In this document: positions 53,730-61,937 of the stretch, one piece after another
Position numbering within the stretch: the first letter of the stretch is position 1
Layout: each line of letters begins with the position of its first letter
From: Shouchella sp047238345
GTDB lineage: Bacteria > Bacillota > Bacilli > Bacillales > Bacillaceae_D
Assembly (NCBI RefSeq): GCF_047238345.1
Contig: NZ_JBDFMQ010000001.1
Location: 186,001 to 250,000 of the forward strand
Direction of reading: 5' to 3'
DNA length: 64,000 bases
Notes under the pieces: generated by a model
The model's input: the letters and a program-made list of their open reading frames with translations, nothing else
The model's database searches: none
What the model was told of the DNA's origin: nothing
Translations under genes and position numbers: made by a program

Positions 53730-53760
53730 GCTGCTCGTTTTTTATAAACGGGTGGCTTTT
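53730..53760 (+). terminator. Likely terminator after the PepSY lipoprotein
   Basis: GCTGCTCGTTT / AAACGGGTGGC pairs with several G-T wobbles and is followed by TTTTATTATTT. Confidence 0.55.
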
Positions 53761-53850
53761 ATTATTTAAGTAAATGAATGTTTTAAGGTAAATGGTGAAA
53801 GGTCTAAAAGTATGCGATGATTAAAAGAAACGAATTGAGGAGGAGTACAC

Positions 53851-54489
53851 GTGGCTAACCATTTGTTTCTATTTGGTGGTGGACCGCCTTTCACAGAATA
53901 ATTTGTTAGAATGTTTAAAAAAGTGATGAAAAACAAGGCATGTGTAGTGCTCGTGATTGATCGACCTGGTATTGATCAATACGAAACGAAATATGTAGAA
54001 AGGCTTAATTCAGTAGGGATAGACTGTACATTCTTAGCGTTGCCATCAAAACAAAATGTGTGTGACCAACTAGCTAAATGCGGAGGGATTGTCATTTGCG
54101 GCGGTGATACAGAGAACTATATTGCAGAGATTGTTCATACACCTATTGGAAAGGGAATACAAGAGCAATTTATAAAAGGGGTTCCGGTAGCAGGTTTCTC
54201 TGCCGGAGCCATTATAGCAATGGAAAAAAGTTATTTATCAGCAAAAGATACTCGAGAACAACGTCCGGTTGTACTAGAAGGTTTAGGCTTACAAGCACAT
54301 ACAAAAATCGCTGTACATTTTAGTGAGTGGCAGGAAGAGGAACATTTACGGCTTTTAGCGAAAGAGAGTAATGACGATCATTATGGAATTGACGAACAAT
54401 CTGGGATGTATATGAAGAATGGCAGAACGGAAAGTGTTGATGGAAAATGGGTTTATGTTCTGAATGATGACAAGTTTTATAAATTATGA
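53851..54489 (+). pseudogene. Peptidase S51 family protein with in-frame stop
   Basis: The gene opens with GAGGAGGAG and GTG 53851, coding MANHLFLFGGGPPFTE, the normal start of S51 dipeptidase E/cyanophycinase-like enzymes. Codon 17 is TAA (53899-53901), after which the same frame runs on without a break to 54489 (GGIVICGGDTENY, VAGFSAGAIIAMEK with the nucleophile Ser). A CAA Gln codon would need one C-to-T change to become this stop. Re-initiation at ATG 53911 would lack the Gly-rich first strand and has no ribosome site. Probably inactive. Confidence 0.85.
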
Positions 54490-54500
54490 GGAGGAGCGCA

Positions 54501-55007
54501 ATGAGCATTTACTATCGAGAGGCGAAACTAGAAGACGCCCAGCAAATTATCGATCATACGAGGGCTGTTTTCGCGGAAAATCCGACTTTCTACGGAACGA
54601 GAGTCGATGAATTCAACGTGACGATGGAACAGGAAAAGAGTTGGATTAAAAGCCATCAACAACATGGCTTCCTTTATGTAGCCACACTGGAAGAGCAGAT
54701 TGTCGGTGTTGTAAACTTTCTTCCTTCGCAAAGCAAACGTTTTTCTCATCAAGGAATGCTTGGCATTAGCATTAAAGAAGCGTATGCTGGTCAAGGAATA
54801 GGCTCTACACTCATAACGATGTTAATCGATTGGGCAAAGGAACAGCCTACCATTGAAAAAATAGCACTTGAAGTTTTTTCAAACAATGAGCGAGGCATCT
54901 ACTTGTATAAGAAATTAGGTTTTGTTGAAGAAGGTCGCTTGAAACGAAATGCACGATTAGACGACGGGACGTATGTAGACGATATTATTATGGCTCAGTT
55001 TGTATAG
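54501..55007 (+). CDS. GNAT-family acetyltransferase
   Basis: A 168-residue GNAT protein: YYREAKLEDAQQI at the start, acetyl-CoA loop ISIKEAYAGQGIGSTLI (about 90-106) and NNERGIYLYKKLGFVEEG. It resembles the RimI/PhnO group and the phosphinothricin-type acetyltransferases; substrate unknown. GAGGAGG lies ~7 nt before ATG 54501, and the gene starts 12 bp after the broken peptidase. Confidence 0.87.
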   Translation: MSIYYREAKLEDAQQIIDHTRAVFAENPTFYGTRVDEFNVTMEQEKSWIKSHQQHGFLYVATLEEQIVGVVNFLPSQSKRFSHQGMLGISIKEAYAGQGIGSTLITMLIDWAKEQPTIEKIALEVFSNNERGIYLYKKLGFVEEGRLKRNARLDDGTYVDDIIMAQFV

Positions 55008-55012
55008 AGTCA

Positions 55013-55414
55013 TCATTCGTCATATGTTTTTCGAAATCCATATAGCGGTCTGAATGTCTTTTTTTCGTAAAAAGATTTTGAAGATGCAAGTGAGAGAACA
55101 TCCAAGCGTGTCTGAGGGTACAGGGAATGAACGTGCGAAATGAGGGCATCTCCCACCCCTTGACCTTGATACGGCTTTGCGACAAGGAGTTCACATATAT
55201 AGGTTGTAAGGTTTCCGTCAGTTAAACCGCGTACATAACCAATGACTGTATGGGTTTGGACGTCTTTCGCCAAAAAACGGATCGTTGATTCTGTCCAAGC
55301 GCGTTGAGTTTGATTAGAATTTTCAGTTAAATAAGACCAGCCTTCTGCATGATTTAATTGTTGAATGGCACTAAAATCAGTATCGCTGAATTCGCATATC
55401 GTAAAAGATCTCAT
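55013..55414 (-). CDS. GNAT-family acetyltransferase
   Basis: A 133-residue GNAT protein, convergent with the previous one and only 6 bp apart. Loop ELLVAKPYQGQGVGDALIS is the acetyl-CoA site; the end SKSFYEKKTFRPLYGF fits the fold. AGGAGG lies 12 nt before ATG 55414, a long spacing. Confidence 0.83.
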   Translation of the reverse strand: MRSFTICEFSDTDFSAIQQLNHAEGWSYLTENSNQTQRAWTESTIRFLAKDVQTHTVIGYVRGLTDGNLTTYICELLVAKPYQGQGVGDALISHVHSLYPQTRLDVLSLASSKSFYEKKTFRPLYGFRKTYDE

Positions 55415-55499
55415 TGTCTTATTAAACCTCCTAAGTATGAGTCTTCCTAGCCTACAAAAGGGTTTCGATCTTGTCAAATTGACGGGAAAATAAAATGGC

Positions 55500-55530
55500 T
55501 TGAGTGTGACGTAACGTAACAGGATACACT
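55500..55530 (+). promoter_or_regulatory. MerR-type promoter with 19-bp spacer
   Basis: TTGAGT (55500-55505) and TACACT (55525-55530) are 19 bp apart; the spacer holds the near-palindrome GTGACGT-A-ACGTAAC (55506-55520). This is the layout of promoters that MerR regulators activate by untwisting DNA. Confidence 0.8.
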
Positions 55531-55551
55531 AAACGGATGGAGGGGTTTACT

Positions 55552-56337
55552 ATGGAAGAGACCATTGGTCCATTTGCGAAACGCGTTGGTACCACAGTAC
55601 GTACATTACGTTATTATGACCAAATTGGTTTGCTTGCGCCGAAGGGAACCAATAAAAAAGGTCAAAAAGTATATACCCGCAAAGAGTGGGAGGTTTATCA
55701 GCAAATTACCGTGTGCAAGCATTTAGGGATGTCGCTTGAAGAGATTAACAGAATGCTGAAAAAGAATGAATTGAACGGAAGAGAGCGTCTAGCTTTGCAA
55801 AAGCAAGTAATCAAGCAAAAACAAGCAGAATTAGAGGAAACATTAAGCATGATTGAAAGAGTGGAACATTTATATGAACTGGAAGAGCTTAAGCCATCGG
55901 AGCTTGACGCTCTAGCTTTTGTGTTACTTGATGCGTTTAAACGAGAAAAAGAGCAGATTAAAGCATTCAAGCAACATTTTTCTGGTGATTTGGACACGAT
56001 TAAAGCGTTAGATCAATTAAATGAACCAGCCTTCCAATATGAGAATGATCAAAGAGCATTACATTTCTTTTATGAGATGAAAAGAGCGATGAAGGATGGG
56101 GATACAGCTGAAAGTGAACGAGTGAATCGTTTGGTCAAAGGGTATATTCAAAACAATCCCGAACAAGAAGTCATGCTTAATCGAGCGCTTCATGCCATTG
56201 ACGAAGCATTTTATCAAAAGAATTATGATTTGTTCAATGGGTATTTTCCAGAAGAACTAGGATTGTTTATTAGTGAGGCGCTAACAGCGTATTTAATGAG
56301 TGAAAAGGAGCAAGTACATGGAGGAGAATCAACCTAA
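55552..56337 (+). CDS. MerR-family regulator, multidrug-sensing type
   Basis: A 261-residue protein: N-terminal MerR winged helix (FAKRVGTTVRTLRYYDQIGLL), a long coiled-coil dimer helix (~75-110), and a C-terminal TipAS-like all-helical ligand domain. Such regulators activate drug or antibiotic efflux genes. GGAGGGG lies 6 nt before ATG 55552. It overlaps the ABC exporter by 20 bp and is likely autoregulated from the 19-bp-spacer promoter. Confidence 0.88.
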   Translation: MEETIGPFAKRVGTTVRTLRYYDQIGLLAPKGTNKKGQKVYTRKEWEVYQQITVCKHLGMSLEEINRMLKKNELNGRERLALQKQVIKQKQAELEETLSMIERVEHLYELEELKPSELDALAFVLLDAFKREKEQIKAFKQHFSGDLDTIKALDQLNEPAFQYENDQRALHFFYEMKRAMKDGDTAESERVNRLVKGYIQNNPEQEVMLNRALHAIDEAFYQKNYDLFNGYFPEELGLFISEALTAYLMSEKEQVHGGEST

Positions 56338-58060
56338 GCAAATTAGTAGCAAAGCGTTTGTTTCAATGGTGCGACCCTTTTTGCCTAAGCGGTCATTGCT
56401 TATTCTTGCGGTAGTGCTTGTAGTCGTTGAAACAGCGCTCGCGCTTGTTGTACCACTTTTGACGATGAGTTTTATTGATGAAATGACGGTTATCGGCTTT
56501 GAATGGTCGACAATCGTCCTATTAGCAGGTGTATTTATTGCACAATTAATTATGTCTGGTTTAGCGATTTATACAATGGTGTATATAGGCCAAAAAGTTG
56601 TCTATTCATTAAGAGAAACTGCTTGGAAACGAATCTTACATTTACCAATTTCATTTTTTGATCGTCACTCGTCAGGCGAGATGATGAGTCGAATGACGAA
56701 TGATACGCTTATTATTAAAGATTTTATGACGATGCAACTCATTCCATTTATTTCAGGCATTATTTCCATTGTTGGTTCAATTGTCATTTTGCTAGTTCTT
56801 GATTGGCGCATAACGTTGATGATGTTAGCGGTCGTCCCAGCATCCTTACTTGTTATGATGCCACTTGGCCGCAGAATGTATCGCGTGTCTCGCTCTTTGC
56901 AAGATGAAACAGCCTCCTTTCAAGGAGATTTAGGGCGGGTACTTTCGGACATTCGTCTTGTGAAAGCATCGCTTGCTGAAGACCAGGAAAAGAAGGTCGG
57001 CATTAATCGAATGGCCAATTTATTTGGCTACGGCTTACGTGAAGGAAAGATTATGGCGGTGATTCAACCGATTATGATGAGCTTAATGCTCATCATGCTT
57101 GTTGTCATCTTCGGTTATGGCGGAATGCGCGTAGCAGCAGGGACTCTTACGGCAGGAGCACTTGTAGCCATCATCTTTTATTTATTTCAAATTTCCATGC
57201 CGTTTACGCAGATGGCTAACTTCTTCACACAGTTGCAAAAAGCACTAGGTGCAAGTGAACGAATGGAAACAATTTTAAAAGCGACCGTTGAAGAAGAGGT
57301 CGTTCAAACGTCGACGAATACAGAGCAGCATGACGGGCTTTTGTTTAAACATGTGTCGTTCCAGTATTCAGCAGACAAATCGATCTTGAAAAATGTATCT
57401 TTTAAAGCTCGAGTTGGAGAAATGACGGCGTTTGTAGGTCCGAGTGGTGCAGGGAAAACAACGCTATTCTCGCTAATTGAGCGATTTTACATGCCGACTG
57501 AAGGGTCAATCCAATACCTTGGGGATGAGACGGTTTCCATTCCTTTAGCAGAGTGGCGAAACAAAATTGCTTATGTTTCTCAGGATTCACCAATTATGTC
57601 GGGCACCATTTATAGCAATCTAACCTATGGATTAAAAGATGTTCCCCAAAGTGTGGTAGAGGATGCGGTACGTTCAGCGAATTTGGAAGCTTTCTTACAT
57701 GATTTGCCTGACCGGTTCGAAACGGAAGTTGGAGAACGGGGCGTACGTTTATCAGGCGGACAAAAGCAACGTTTGGCAATTGCTAGAGCGATGATACGAA
57801 ACCCGGATATTTTGTTATTGGACGAAGCAACGGCACATCTGGATAGTGCTTCAGAAAAACTTGTGCAAGAGGCACTAGAACGGTTAATGGCTGGCAGAAC
57901 AACTCTTGTTATTGCACACCGGTTAGCTACTGTTCGAAATGCGCATCAACTAATTGTACTAGAAGAGGGTAGGGTGACAGGTTCAGGAACGCATCAGGAG
58001 TTGCTCGAGCACCACGGCTTATATCAAGAACTGGTGAAGCAACAGCTCACGGTCAATTAA
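56318..58060 (+). CDS. ABC multidrug/lipid exporter (half-transporter)
   Basis: A 580-residue half-ABC transporter: six membrane helices (about 20-300) and an ATPase domain with Walker A GPSGAGKTT, signature LSGGQKQRLAIARAMIRN, Walker B ILLLDEATAHLD and the H-loop IAHRLAT. It belongs to the BmrA/MsbA-like group and works as a dimer. AAGGAG lies 7 nt before ATG 56318 inside the MerR gene, so it is translationally coupled to it; the MerR protein presumably induces it. Confidence 0.93.
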   Translation: MEENQPKQISSKAFVSMVRPFLPKRSLLILAVVLVVVETALALVVPLLTMSFIDEMTVIGFEWSTIVLLAGVFIAQLIMSGLAIYTMVYIGQKVVYSLRETAWKRILHLPISFFDRHSSGEMMSRMTNDTLIIKDFMTMQLIPFISGIISIVGSIVILLVLDWRITLMMLAVVPASLLVMMPLGRRMYRVSRSLQDETASFQGDLGRVLSDIRLVKASLAEDQEKKVGINRMANLFGYGLREGKIMAVIQPIMMSLMLIMLVVIFGYGGMRVAAGTLTAGALVAIIFYLFQISMPFTQMANFFTQLQKALGASERMETILKATVEEEVVQTSTNTEQHDGLLFKHVSFQYSADKSILKNVSFKARVGEMTAFVGPSGAGKTTLFSLIERFYMPTEGSIQYLGDETVSIPLAEWRNKIAYVSQDSPIMSGTIYSNLTYGLKDVPQSVVEDAVRSANLEAFLHDLPDRFETEVGERGVRLSGGQKQRLAIARAMIRNPDILLLDEATAHLDSASEKLVQEALERLMAGRTTLVIAHRLATVRNAHQLIVLEEGRVTGSGTHQELLEHHGLYQELVKQQLTVN

Positions 58061-58070
58061 GAGAAACGAA

Positions 58071-58110
58071 CAGCAACCACGCTAGCTCGTGTGGTTGCTG
58101 CTGTTGTTTC
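58071..58110. terminator. Hairpin between convergent genes
   Basis: CAGCAACCAC / GTGGTTGCTG, a 10-bp perfect stem; the T tail is weak on the plus strand (CTGTTGTTTC). Confidence 0.65.
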
Positions 58111-58609
58111 ACTTAGAAGGAAAACGAGCATCTTGCTTTAACTCTTTGATTTGCTCAATGTGCCGTTGTTCATGGTACGTTCGTAGTTCGACCCATTGCT
58201 TTAAGGATAGCCGGCTAAATACAGGATGCTTCGCTGATAATCGCTCAAGACGTTCTTGATTCGTTGCTTCAATTTCTTCATCGAGGCTTTGCTTGCCTTG
58301 GTGCAACCGGTCAATTAATGAAGATTTTTCGAACGGACCAGGATTTGGTGCAACAATGTCTGGCGCCTCAATTTTCATACTACGATCTAGCGCTCGTTCA
58401 ATAGGTTTAGAAGGGACAACCTCTTCAATATTTTTTGTGAGTGCATACTGTAAAGTTAATAAAATTTGATGATCCATTTTAATGAGATGGTCACAGACTT
58501 CACCAATTGTCCAATGTGGCTCCATACGAATATTTAATTGTTCTTCTGATAAGTGATCCAATTCGTGTACCAACTGCTGACGAACATCTTGTGCTTTCAC
58601 GTTTGTCAT
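58109..58609 (-). CDS. DinB-family protein
   Basis: A 166-residue four-helix-bundle protein of the DinB_2/YfiT-like group. The metal-binding His pattern is present: CDHLIKMDHQ early and TYHEQRHIEQI late. Such proteins act as thiol-dependent transferases or have unknown roles. GGAG before the start. Confidence 0.82.
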   Translation of the reverse strand: MTNVKAQDVRQQLVHELDHLSEEQLNIRMEPHWTIGEVCDHLIKMDHQILLTLQYALTKNIEEVVPSKPIERALDRSMKIEAPDIVAPNPGPFEKSSLIDRLHQGKQSLDEEIEATNQERLERLSAKHPVFSRLSLKQWVELRTYHEQRHIEQIKELKQDARFPSK

Positions 58610-59373
58610 AAAATAAGTCTCCTTTTCCTGTCAGATGGATGAGGCATTGAGAACGTCGGCCTATGTAAACGTTTTCGGTATAAACGTGTAAATTCCTGTT
58701 CTTTTATAATGGAAAAGAATGTGATTCGCTTTTTCTTGCCATTTTAGGTGTCCAGCTTTAGACGTATCTAAAAGCGAAAAGGATGTGCTTATTTAATTAT
58801 AAGCTACGTCCTGTTGAGTTGTTCTTAGTAAGCCATTAGACAATTGTCGATGTCATGTAAGGTGGTAAAAAACGCCTTCTCGAATGAGCGGGCTTTGATA
58901 CCGTGTAAGAGAGTCGTGTACAAGCTTCCCTTCCCACTTTCTTCGGGAAGGGGGGAGGACGATAGTAGAATCTAATAAACCTCGATTGAGCCTAGGTGAA
59001 AAACGCAATGAAAAACAAGCAAGAAAAAACCGAAATTGTGAAAGTTGATCGCAGTTGGACAGATTGCTGCTAAACTCTCTATCGCATATAGAATCATTAA
59101 AAGCTGGTTCTAAGGCTATCAGAAAGCTCAATTAATCGTTGTTGTGAGGATGGTCTGAATTGTAAAACTTTTAATAGTGTATACATTCTGATTATTAGAG
59201 TAAAACATAAACCTATGCTAACAGAAGAAAACCTGTCAAAAACGTTGATAGATCAAACCATGGAAAAAATTACAAGGTCATCCATGACAAAAAATATTGA
59301 CGAAAGGAATTCCTGATTTTGACTAGTTAGAAGATGCAAGTAAGGGTTAAACACTAAAAAAGGAGGCAATACC
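58610..59373. other. Gene-poor region, nothing recognised
   Basis: About 760 bp without a supportable gene. Short frames on both strands are not backed by ribosome sites or family motifs. The stretch is the left part of an accessory-looking block that ends near the DUF1906 gene. Confidence 0.5.
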
Positions 59374-59642
59374 ATGTTTAAAAGTAACGTTTCCTTCGCA
59401 AAAAGTTCTGATTTCCTTTTGTTTTATAACTGAAAAACAAGAACAAAGAACAAATTATAAGAGAAATGGCTTTACCAGATTATGAGCAAAAATATTTGGA
59501 TGAAGCGATACGTTTTAATGCTGAAAAAAATGATTACTCAGGCATGAGTCTAGATCGTTATATTCTTCGGAAACTTGATGAAGAAGAAGAGGACGATTTT
59601 AATGGGGATGAGGCCATATTTATTAAGCAAGATGATGAATAG
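59374..59642 (+). pseudogene. Small acidic gene, apparently frameshifted
   Basis: AAAAAGGAGG at 59356-59365 is an excellent ribosome site, but ATG 59374 leads to only 19 codons (MFKSNVSFAKSSDFLLFYN). One base out of phase, an open frame continues through KNKNKEQIIRE, ATG 59466 and a 58-residue acidic stretch (ALPDYEQKYLDEAIRFNAEK, LDEEEEDDFNGDEAIFIKQD) to TAG 59640-59642. ATG 59466 has no good ribosome site. So this is either one gene with a 1-nt loss or a leader peptide plus a small protein. Family unknown. Confidence 0.5.
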
Positions 59643-59686
59643 TCTTCTTATAATACCGGGTCTCAAGGGAAAGATTTTGTCACTTA

Positions 59687-60166
59687 TTGGGGATTGAAAC
59701 AGTAGCAAAGAAAAAGTATTCAAATCCAAAGGCTCTGGCTCGTTATAAAGGAATGTATGGTTACAAACGTATTGAAAAAGGTGAATTGACGTTTGATGAA
59801 TTAAGAAACATTAAAAATAGGGGAGGATTCCAAAGCATTAAAGACAAGCTCTTATATTTCTTTTTAATGCCCCATGTATTAGAGTCACCTAATATGATTG
59901 TTCAATATCAAGAAAAAAAGAATCTTATAGAATGTCAAATGATTATACACGGTGCTAGAGACAAAGTCACAGTCAATCTCGGGATTGATAAAGAACAAAC
60001 CGACAATAAATTTCACGCGAGAACTTTTCTAGTTTCACGAACTACAGTAAGCAATGACGGAATGAAGTATGTTACTGGACAGCCAAAAATGGGGTTGGTT
60101 AGTATTACAAAGACAGAGACTAAGCTCCAAAGGATAGTTAAGGAGATATCTTTTAATACAACTTAA
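59687..60166 (+). CDS. Unrecognised protein
   Basis: About 159 residues, basic N-terminus (AKKKYSNPKALARYKGMYGY), then ELTFDELRNIKNRGGFQSIK and a beta-rich C-terminal half. No motif or family that I know. The TTG start at 59687 has no good ribosome site, so the true start may be elsewhere or the gene may be a remnant. It lies 45 bp after the small acidic gene and could be the second gene of a broken operon. Confidence 0.5.
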   Translation: MGIETVAKKKYSNPKALARYKGMYGYKRIEKGELTFDELRNIKNRGGFQSIKDKLLYFFLMPHVLESPNMIVQYQEKKNLIECQMIIHGARDKVTVNLGIDKEQTDNKFHARTFLVSRTTVSNDGMKYVTGQPKMGLVSITKTETKLQRIVKEISFNTT

Positions 60167-60392
60167 AAATAATTCCAAATTGTCATTGCGTTAAAGTTAA
60201 TTTATACTCAACCGCTGCATAACTACCTTTCTTGCCTTTATGTCCATAAAATCACCCGTTTCTGAACATAGCTATTATGAAACAGCATTAATAGGTACAT
60301 ACTAAAAACCGTGTACAGAAACTCATAACTTAATCAATGTTCATTAACCTTGATCGTTTTATGTTATGGTACAATGACTATGAGGTGAAAAC

Positions 60393-60953
60393 ATGAAAGT
60401 TGGCTATGCAAGAGTTTCGACAGGTCTACAGAATTTAGATTTACAACACGACAGTTTACATTCTTTTGGATGTGAGAAGATATTCTTTGATAAAATAAGC
60501 GGAGCAAAGAAAAAACGAGATGGTTTAACGGAAGCGTTGGAGTTTGTTCGCCAAGGAGATACGTTGGTTGTTTGGCGATTGGATCGACTGGGGAGAAACA
60601 TGCAGGAACTTATAAATGTAGTCAACAGCTTAAATGACAAAGGCATTAGCTTCCACTCTCTTCAGGAAAACATTACAATGGATAAAGCCAATTCAACAGG
60701 ACAACTTATGTTCCATTTGTTTGCGGCATTCGCAGAGTTTGAAAGGAATCTCATCTTAGAACGATCAGCCGCAGGAAGAGAAGCCGCTCGATCAAGAGGA
60801 AGGCTTGGGGGAAGACCAGAGAAATTCACAAATAAAGACATAGAGATGTTGAAGACACTTGTTTCAAATGGAACGCCAATAAAGGATATTGCTGAAATGT
60901 GGGGCGTTTCACGAACGACTATTTATCGTTATTTAGAAAAAGTAAAAAACTAA
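60393..60953 (+). CDS. Serine recombinase (resolvase/invertase family)
   Basis: A 186-residue small serine recombinase: catalytic YARVST (Ser9 region), WRLDRLGRN, LMFHLFAAFAEFERNLI and the C-terminal DNA-binding helix-turn-helix (GTPIKDIAEMWGVSRTTIYRY). It is closest to Tn3-type resolvases and DNA invertases. AGGTGAAAAC precedes the ATG. No transposase or inverted target segment is visible near it, so its partner DNA site is unknown. Confidence 0.92.
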   Translation: MKVGYARVSTGLQNLDLQHDSLHSFGCEKIFFDKISGAKKKRDGLTEALEFVRQGDTLVVWRLDRLGRNMQELINVVNSLNDKGISFHSLQENITMDKANSTGQLMFHLFAAFAEFERNLILERSAAGREAARSRGRLGGRPEKFTNKDIEMLKTLVSNGTPIKDIAEMWGVSRTTIYRYLEKVKN

Positions 60954-61100
60954 TAAGATCATTATTTCCTCCACCTTAAGTTCAAGCTGAGATAGAATGA
61001 TGGATGATGATTGGTATTTAGATTGTATTGAAGTTGGATAGGGATTTTCAAATACAGGATTATGGTTTTCCGTAATGTTTTAAATAAGGGAGGATTTATA

Positions 61101-61841
61101 TTGCGTCATAAGATATTTTCAATAAACTTAGTTTTATTTTTATTTCTATATGGTTGTTCAAACATGAATGATACAGAACTGGAAAAAACAGGCGTAGAAA
61201 AGTTTGATGAAGAGTGGGAAACGTTCGTTGATTTATATGAATTTGAAGGAGAAACGACGATCACCCTTCAGGGTCCTTACGATGAAGAATCTTTAGACTT
61301 AAGAGAGTATCTACAGCCTGTTTCCACAGTCAAATATCTAGAGTCAACTGGATTTCGAGATGAAAATGAGGATGAAGGAACCGCACATCATACTTATGAA
61401 CACATCAGCAATCAAGAAAGGAATTATATCGTATACACACTGACTCAGTCTGACATGAATCTTGACACAATGGCGTTTGATCTAACTAAGGATAGTCAAA
61501 AAAATCAACTCGAAGGAGATATAAGAGTTGCTACGATAATCAATAAACATATCCAACTGTCGAAAGATGTTTGGTCAACAGAGTATGAAACAAGTATGCT
61601 TGACGGAAACTTTTACACCGTCAATACAGGTGAACAGATCTTTGAGGACTGTATACAAGAAAGAAAACTTTCAGTAAATAATGAACTAGTCTTTCACTGT
61701 CCTGATGTTGGAAAAACAGTCACCAGAAGAATGCATCAAGGAAGAGCGGATAATGAGGATATATTGATAAGACTTGAATATTTAACAGAACAAGAGGTAG
61801 AGAGGTTACTTAACGAAGAGCAAGGCAGATTAAATCATTGA
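61101..61841 (+). CDS. Orphan lipoprotein
   Basis: A 246-residue protein with a hydrophobic signal (IFSINLVLFLFLYGC, lipobox LYGC) and an acidic, beta-rich body (EKFDEEWETFVDLYEFEGET). Two Cys lie in the C-terminal half (FEDCIQ, FHCPD) and may form a disulfide. TTG 61101 is chosen because AAGGGAGG lies 6 nt upstream; the longer frame from 61062 has no ribosome site. I do not recognise the family. It sits beside the recombinase and faces the large DUF1906 gene. Confidence 0.7.
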   Translation: MRHKIFSINLVLFLFLYGCSNMNDTELEKTGVEKFDEEWETFVDLYEFEGETTITLQGPYDEESLDLREYLQPVSTVKYLESTGFRDENEDEGTAHHTYEHISNQERNYIVYTLTQSDMNLDTMAFDLTKDSQKNQLEGDIRVATIINKHIQLSKDVWSTEYETSMLDGNFYTVNTGEQIFEDCIQERKLSVNNELVFHCPDVGKTVTRRMHQGRADNEDILIRLEYLTEQEVERLLNEEQGRLNH

Positions 61842-61855
61842 ATTGTTTTTATAAG

Positions 61856-61890
61856 GTTAGACCGACGATATTATATCGTCGGTCTAACCA
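61856..61890. terminator. Long perfect hairpin between convergent genes
   Basis: A 16-17-bp perfect inverted repeat (GGTTAGACCGACGATA / TATCGTCGGTCTAACC) followed by AGTTTTG. It works as a terminator for the lipoprotein gene; on the other strand the T tail is poor. Confidence 0.8.
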
Positions 61891-61937
61891 GTTTTGATGC
61901 TTTTTCAAGCTTATTAATTGGAACTCGCGTAATAAGT

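Noticed and set aside
58853..59131. A 92-codon minus-strand frame
   Set aside because: No ribosome site and no recognisable motif; amino-acid make-up looks random.
60180..60270. A short minus-strand tail reading FYGHKGKKGSYAAVEYKL to a stop
   Set aside because: It reads like the end of a protein but has no start or ribosome site within reach; too short to support, though it may be a remnant.
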